Part shown: in pieces, positions 61,705 through 64,000 of the stretch
Layout of the letters: each line of letters begins with the position of its first letter
Numbering within the stretch: the first letter of the stretch is position 1
Source of the DNA: Haliscomenobacteraceae bacterium
GTDB taxonomy: Bacteria > Bacteroidota > Bacteroidia > Chitinophagales > Saprospiraceae
Length of the DNA stretch: 64,000 nucleotides
Direction of reading: 5' to 3'
Assembly (NCBI GenBank): GCA_947501115.1
Contig: CANMVX010000005.1
Location: 62,001-126,000 of the forward strand
The notes under the pieces: generated by a model
Databases searched by the model: none
Seen by the model: the letters and a program-made list of their open reading frames with translations, nothing else
What the model was told of the DNA's origin: nothing
Program-made: the position numbers and the translations under genes

Positions 61705-62039
61705 GCTTCACCTCTCGTTGTAAAGTGCATTGGCGGGATATAATTATTAGCATTAGGATCTACAATTTCACCAAATTGTTGCTCATATCTCTTAATATTA
61801 TCCGCCATTGCGCCTAGCAATCTTTTAGCATGCTGTGGCGTCAAAATGATTCTTGATTTGACCTTAGCCTTAGGTACATTAGGAACGAGTAGTATAAAAT
61901 CTACTACAAATTCTGCGTTACTGTGTGAAATAACAGCGAGATTCGAATAAATACCCTCAGCTATGTCTTCTGACAACTCAATATTCATTGAGTTCTCCAT
62001 TATCTCTTGATTATCCAGATTTTCGTTTAATTTTGACAT
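61701..62039 (-). CDS. DUF3467 family protein
   Basis: This 112-residue cytoplasmic protein begins with an acidic stretch (LNENLDNQEIMENSMNIEL) and carries the family core: GIYSNLAVISHSNAEFVVDFILLVPNVPKAKVKSRIILTPQHAKRLLGAMADNIKRYE. Members are very conserved in Bacteroidota but their role is unknown. It begins two bases after the topA stop, so it is probably cotranscribed with topA. Confidence 0.88.
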   Translation of the reverse strand: MSKLNENLDNQEIMENSMNIELSEDIAEGIYSNLAVISHSNAEFVVDFILLVPNVPKAKVKSRIILTPQHAKRLLGAMADNIKRYEQQFGEIVDPNANNYIPPMHFTTRGEA

Positions 62040-62041
62040 GG

Positions 62042-64000
62042 TTATATTTTTTTAGCTTTTGTTTTTTTCGCAGCAATTTTAGTTTTAAAGGCGTCAGGAA
62101 GTTGTTTTTCAATGATTTTCTTGATAGAATCTAATTCAAACAGCGCTGCTTGTTCATCGTCTATTTTAATGCCATCCGTCTTTGGAAAAGAAATCATTTC
62201 TTTTTTAAATCGAATAAATGGCCCCCATCGACCTCTTTCCACGCTAATATGTTCAGACTCCCATTGCAGTATAAATCTACTATTTTCCTTATTAATTTTA
62301 GCTGAAATAAGTTCATCCATATCCTTTACTGAAATGGTGTCCGGATTATATTTTTTGGGGATATTTATAAAATATTCCTTCCACTTTAAGAACGGACCAA
62401 AACGACCTTTCCCTTTAGTTACCGGTTCATTTTGATAATGATGAACGGGAGCATCTTCTTTTTCTTTTTGGTCAATGAGACTTTGAGCCTCATCTATAGT
62501 AATAGTAAAAGGATCTGCTGTTCTCGGTATGGAGATATATTTCTCTCCAAATTTCACATAAGGACCAAACTTACCTTTACCGATGGACACTTTTTCATTC
62601 AAATAAGTTCCCAATTCACGGGGAAGAGAGAAAAGAAGTAAAGCTTCTTCAAAGGTAAGAGTTTCAATAGATTGACCTGCCACTAAATTTCCATATTTTG
62701 GTTTCCCTTCTGGTCCTAATTCATCTGGAGCCCCCATTTGAACCACTGGACCTACCCTGGTCATCCTCGTAAGAATGGTTAAGCCCGTTACGGGGTCTTT
62801 ACCAAGTATTCTCTCACGGGTTGGTCTGGTAGCACTTTCCATCGTTTGAACGACAAGCTCATGAAAAGGGAAATAAAAATCTTTTAACATTTTGGTCCAT
62901 GCAATTTTACCCAAAGCAACGGCATCGAACCTTTCTTCTATTTCAGCGGTGAATGAATAATTCATGATTTCCACAAAATTCTCATCGAGAAAATCTGCCA
63001 CCGTGATACCCATATCGGTTGGTACCAATCTGTTTTTAAAAGAACCAGTATTTTCTTTTAGAGAATGTTGCGATATCTTATCATTTTCAAGCTTAAGGAC
63101 TTGAAAAATCTGTTCTACTCCATCTTTTGATTCTTTAACAACGTACCCCCTACCTTCTTCCATGATTTTACTTATGGTGGGAGCATACGTAGAAGGTCTT
63201 CCGATGCCAAGTTCCTCTAATTTTTTAACTAAACCAGCCTCAGAATACCTGGAAGGACCTCTCGTTTGTCTTTCTGTTGCTTTCATAACACTGAGGGGCA
63301 ACACCTGCTCCACTTTAAGGGGAGGAAGCATTCCTTTTACTTCATCTTCTTCGTCGTCGTCATTAGATTCGAGATAAAGTTTTAGAAATCCATCAAACTT
63401 AAGCACTTCCCCTTCAGCTAAAAGCACCGCTTTTGGTACTGTTGATATACCTATTTTAACTTGGGTTTTTTCTAATAACGCCTCAGCCATTTGGGACGCC
63501 ATAGCCCTCTTCCATATCAACTCATATAATCTTGCTTCATCTCTATCACCAGTGATTTGAGATTTTTCAAAATAGGTTGGCCTTATTGCCTCATGAGCTT
63601 CCTGAGCATTTGCCGATTTACTTTTATATCTCCTTGGTGTTGAATACTTTGCACCAAAAGATTGAACAATTTCATTTTCAATAGCCAAGATAGCTTGTTC
63701 GCTTAAACTCGTTGAATCGGTTCTCATATAAGATATATGTCCTGCCTCATATAGTTTTTGAGCTATGATCATCGTGCGCTGTACAGAAAAACCTAATTTT
63801 CTACTCGCCTCTTGTTGAAGGGTTGATGTAGTAAAAGGAGCTGCAGGTTTTCTTGACAATGGCTTAACTTCAATAGATTGAATAGTATATTGAGCGCCTA
63901 CGCAAGACATTAAAAAATCATTTGCCTGTGCAATGCCCTGTAGTTTATTGGTGAGTTCTGATTTTAATAAGATTGATTTCCCTTGTTCATTATAAACAGA
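62042..64000 (-). CDS. topA: DNA topoisomerase I, 3' part (5' end outside the window)
   Basis: The reading frame is open through the window edge at 64000, so only the C-terminal 652 codons are present; the Met at 63910 is internal. The active-site block HISYMRTDSTSLS (Tyr) and the preceding APFTTSTLQQEASRKLGFS identify bacterial type IA topoisomerase I, which relaxes negative supercoils. The usual C-terminal zinc fingers are absent; instead three Toprim-C-repeat-like modules occur (GPYVKFGEKYISIP, GPFLKWKEYFINIP, GPFIRFKKEMISFP), then a Lys-rich tail. The gene is followed two bases later by DUF3467. Confidence 0.95.
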   Translation of the reverse strand, partial: SVYNEQGKSILLKSELTNKLQGIAQANDFLMSCVGAQYTIQSIEVKPLSRKPAAPFTTSTLQQEASRKLGFSVQRTMIIAQKLYEAGHISYMRTDSTSLSEQAILAIENEIVQSFGAKYSTPRRYKSKSANAQEAHEAIRPTYFEKSQITGDRDEARLYELIWKRAMASQMAEALLEKTQVKIGISTVPKAVLLAEGEVLKFDGFLKLYLESNDDDEEDEVKGMLPPLKVEQVLPLSVMKATERQTRGPSRYSEAGLVKKLEELGIGRPSTYAPTISKIMEEGRGYVVKESKDGVEQIFQVLKLENDKISQHSLKENTGSFKNRLVPTDMGITVADFLDENFVEIMNYSFTAEIEERFDAVALGKIAWTKMLKDFYFPFHELVVQTMESATRPTRERILGKDPVTGLTILTRMTRVGPVVQMGAPDELGPEGKPKYGNLVAGQSIETLTFEEALLLFSLPRELGTYLNEKVSIGKGKFGPYVKFGEKYISIPRTADPFTITIDEAQSLIDQKEKEDAPVHHYQNEPVTKGKGRFGPFLKWKEYFINIPKKYNPDTISVKDMDELISAKINKENSRFILQWESEHISVERGRWGPFIRFKKEMISFPKTDGIKIDDEQAALFELDSIKKIIEKQLPDAFKTKIAAKKTKAKKI

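Noticed and set aside
1-64000. CRISPR array, tRNA, rRNA, insertion sequence, prophage or integrative element
   Set aside because: No regularly spaced direct repeats, no cloverleaf in the short gaps and no transposase, integrase or phage structural genes were seen.

Overview
The window reads as a chromosome segment of an aerobic, AT-rich Bacteroidota, most like the Saprospiria/Chitinophagia side of the phylum. The evidence is family content and signals: a PorP/SprF-type membrane protein, several exported proteins with type IX secretion (T9SS) C-terminal domains, Bacteroidota-style TAnnTTTG -7 promoter elements with few clear Shine-Dalgarno sites, DUF1501/DUF1800 and DUF6580 proteins, DUF3467, and menaquinone synthesis by the futalosine route. 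No rRNA, tRNA, insertion sequence, prophage or CRISPR array was seen, and no stretch of more than 300 bases lacks a gene. Coding density is very high: many convergent pairs touch or overlap, and many same-strand neighbours overlap by 1-4 bases or lie within about 40 bases.

Layout. 0.2-4.0 kb (+): thioredoxin-like lipoprotein, a TIR-like/TPR protein and a short-chain dehydrogenase. 4.0-8.3 kb (-): secreted Asp-box propeller protein, acyl-CoA thioesterase, lipB. 8.4-9.9 kb (+): putative beta-barrel protein and futalosine hydrolase. 9.9-15.8 kb (-): prmC, carboxynorspermidine decarboxylase and dehydrogenase, a Wzx-like flippase, a second saccharopine-dehydrogenase-family gene. 15.8-19.5 kb: cytidine deaminase, small membrane protein, kdsB, LysM protein, cystathionine beta-synthase. 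19.5-21.4 kb (-): agmatine deiminase and N-carbamoylputrescine amidase. 21.5-26.9 kb: amylosucrase-like GH13, an NlpC/P60-fold protein without its catalytic Cys, PorP/SprF, a RibBX-type riboflavin gene. 26.9-31.2 kb (-): two glycosyltransferases and an M1 peptidase. 31.3-36.3 kb: DUF6580, a trypsin-fold-like protein, dnaK, a lipoprotein. 36.3-38.4 kb (+): mltG, ddl. 38.5-39.6 kb (-): a lipoprotein and a degenerate HAD protein. 39.7-42.9 kb (+): DUF1800/DUF1501 pair. 42.9-48.2 kb (-): aspartate kinase, tilS, Omp28-like protein, HsdR-N-like nuclease-fold protein, anmK. 48.3-54.6 kb: amidase, BaiN-type flavoprotein, RluA-type synthase, mqnD, YjjG-type HAD, ald. 54.8-64 kb: a PorE-like protein with SPOR domains, MOSC protein, UbiA/MqnP prenyltransferase, DUF1573 lipoprotein, PolX-like protein, FKBP, DUF3467, topA (cut by the window end).

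Genes that work together. Polyamines: AguA and AguB make putrescine from agmatine, and the carboxynorspermidine dehydrogenase/decarboxylase pair can turn putrescine into spermidine, so the route downstream of arginine decarboxylase is present in two clusters. Menaquinone: MqnB, MqnD and a UbiA enzyme are spread over three loci. Envelope: KdsB, Ddl, MltG, AnmK, LysM and SPOR proteins, PorP and PorE-like proteins.

The most unusual theme is a set of proteins with recognisable folds that have lost catalytic residues: NlpC/P60 (Cys to Ser), the GTP cyclohydrolase II half of RibB (all three zinc Cys lost), a HAD protein (both catalytic Asp lost), a trypsin-like protein (His to Gln), a TIR-like domain (Glu position changed) and the polymerase domain of PolX (all three Asp lost, PHP exonuclease intact). 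I found no obvious new multi-gene defence or mobile system; these proteins and the -7 elements lying very close to start codons are the best leads.
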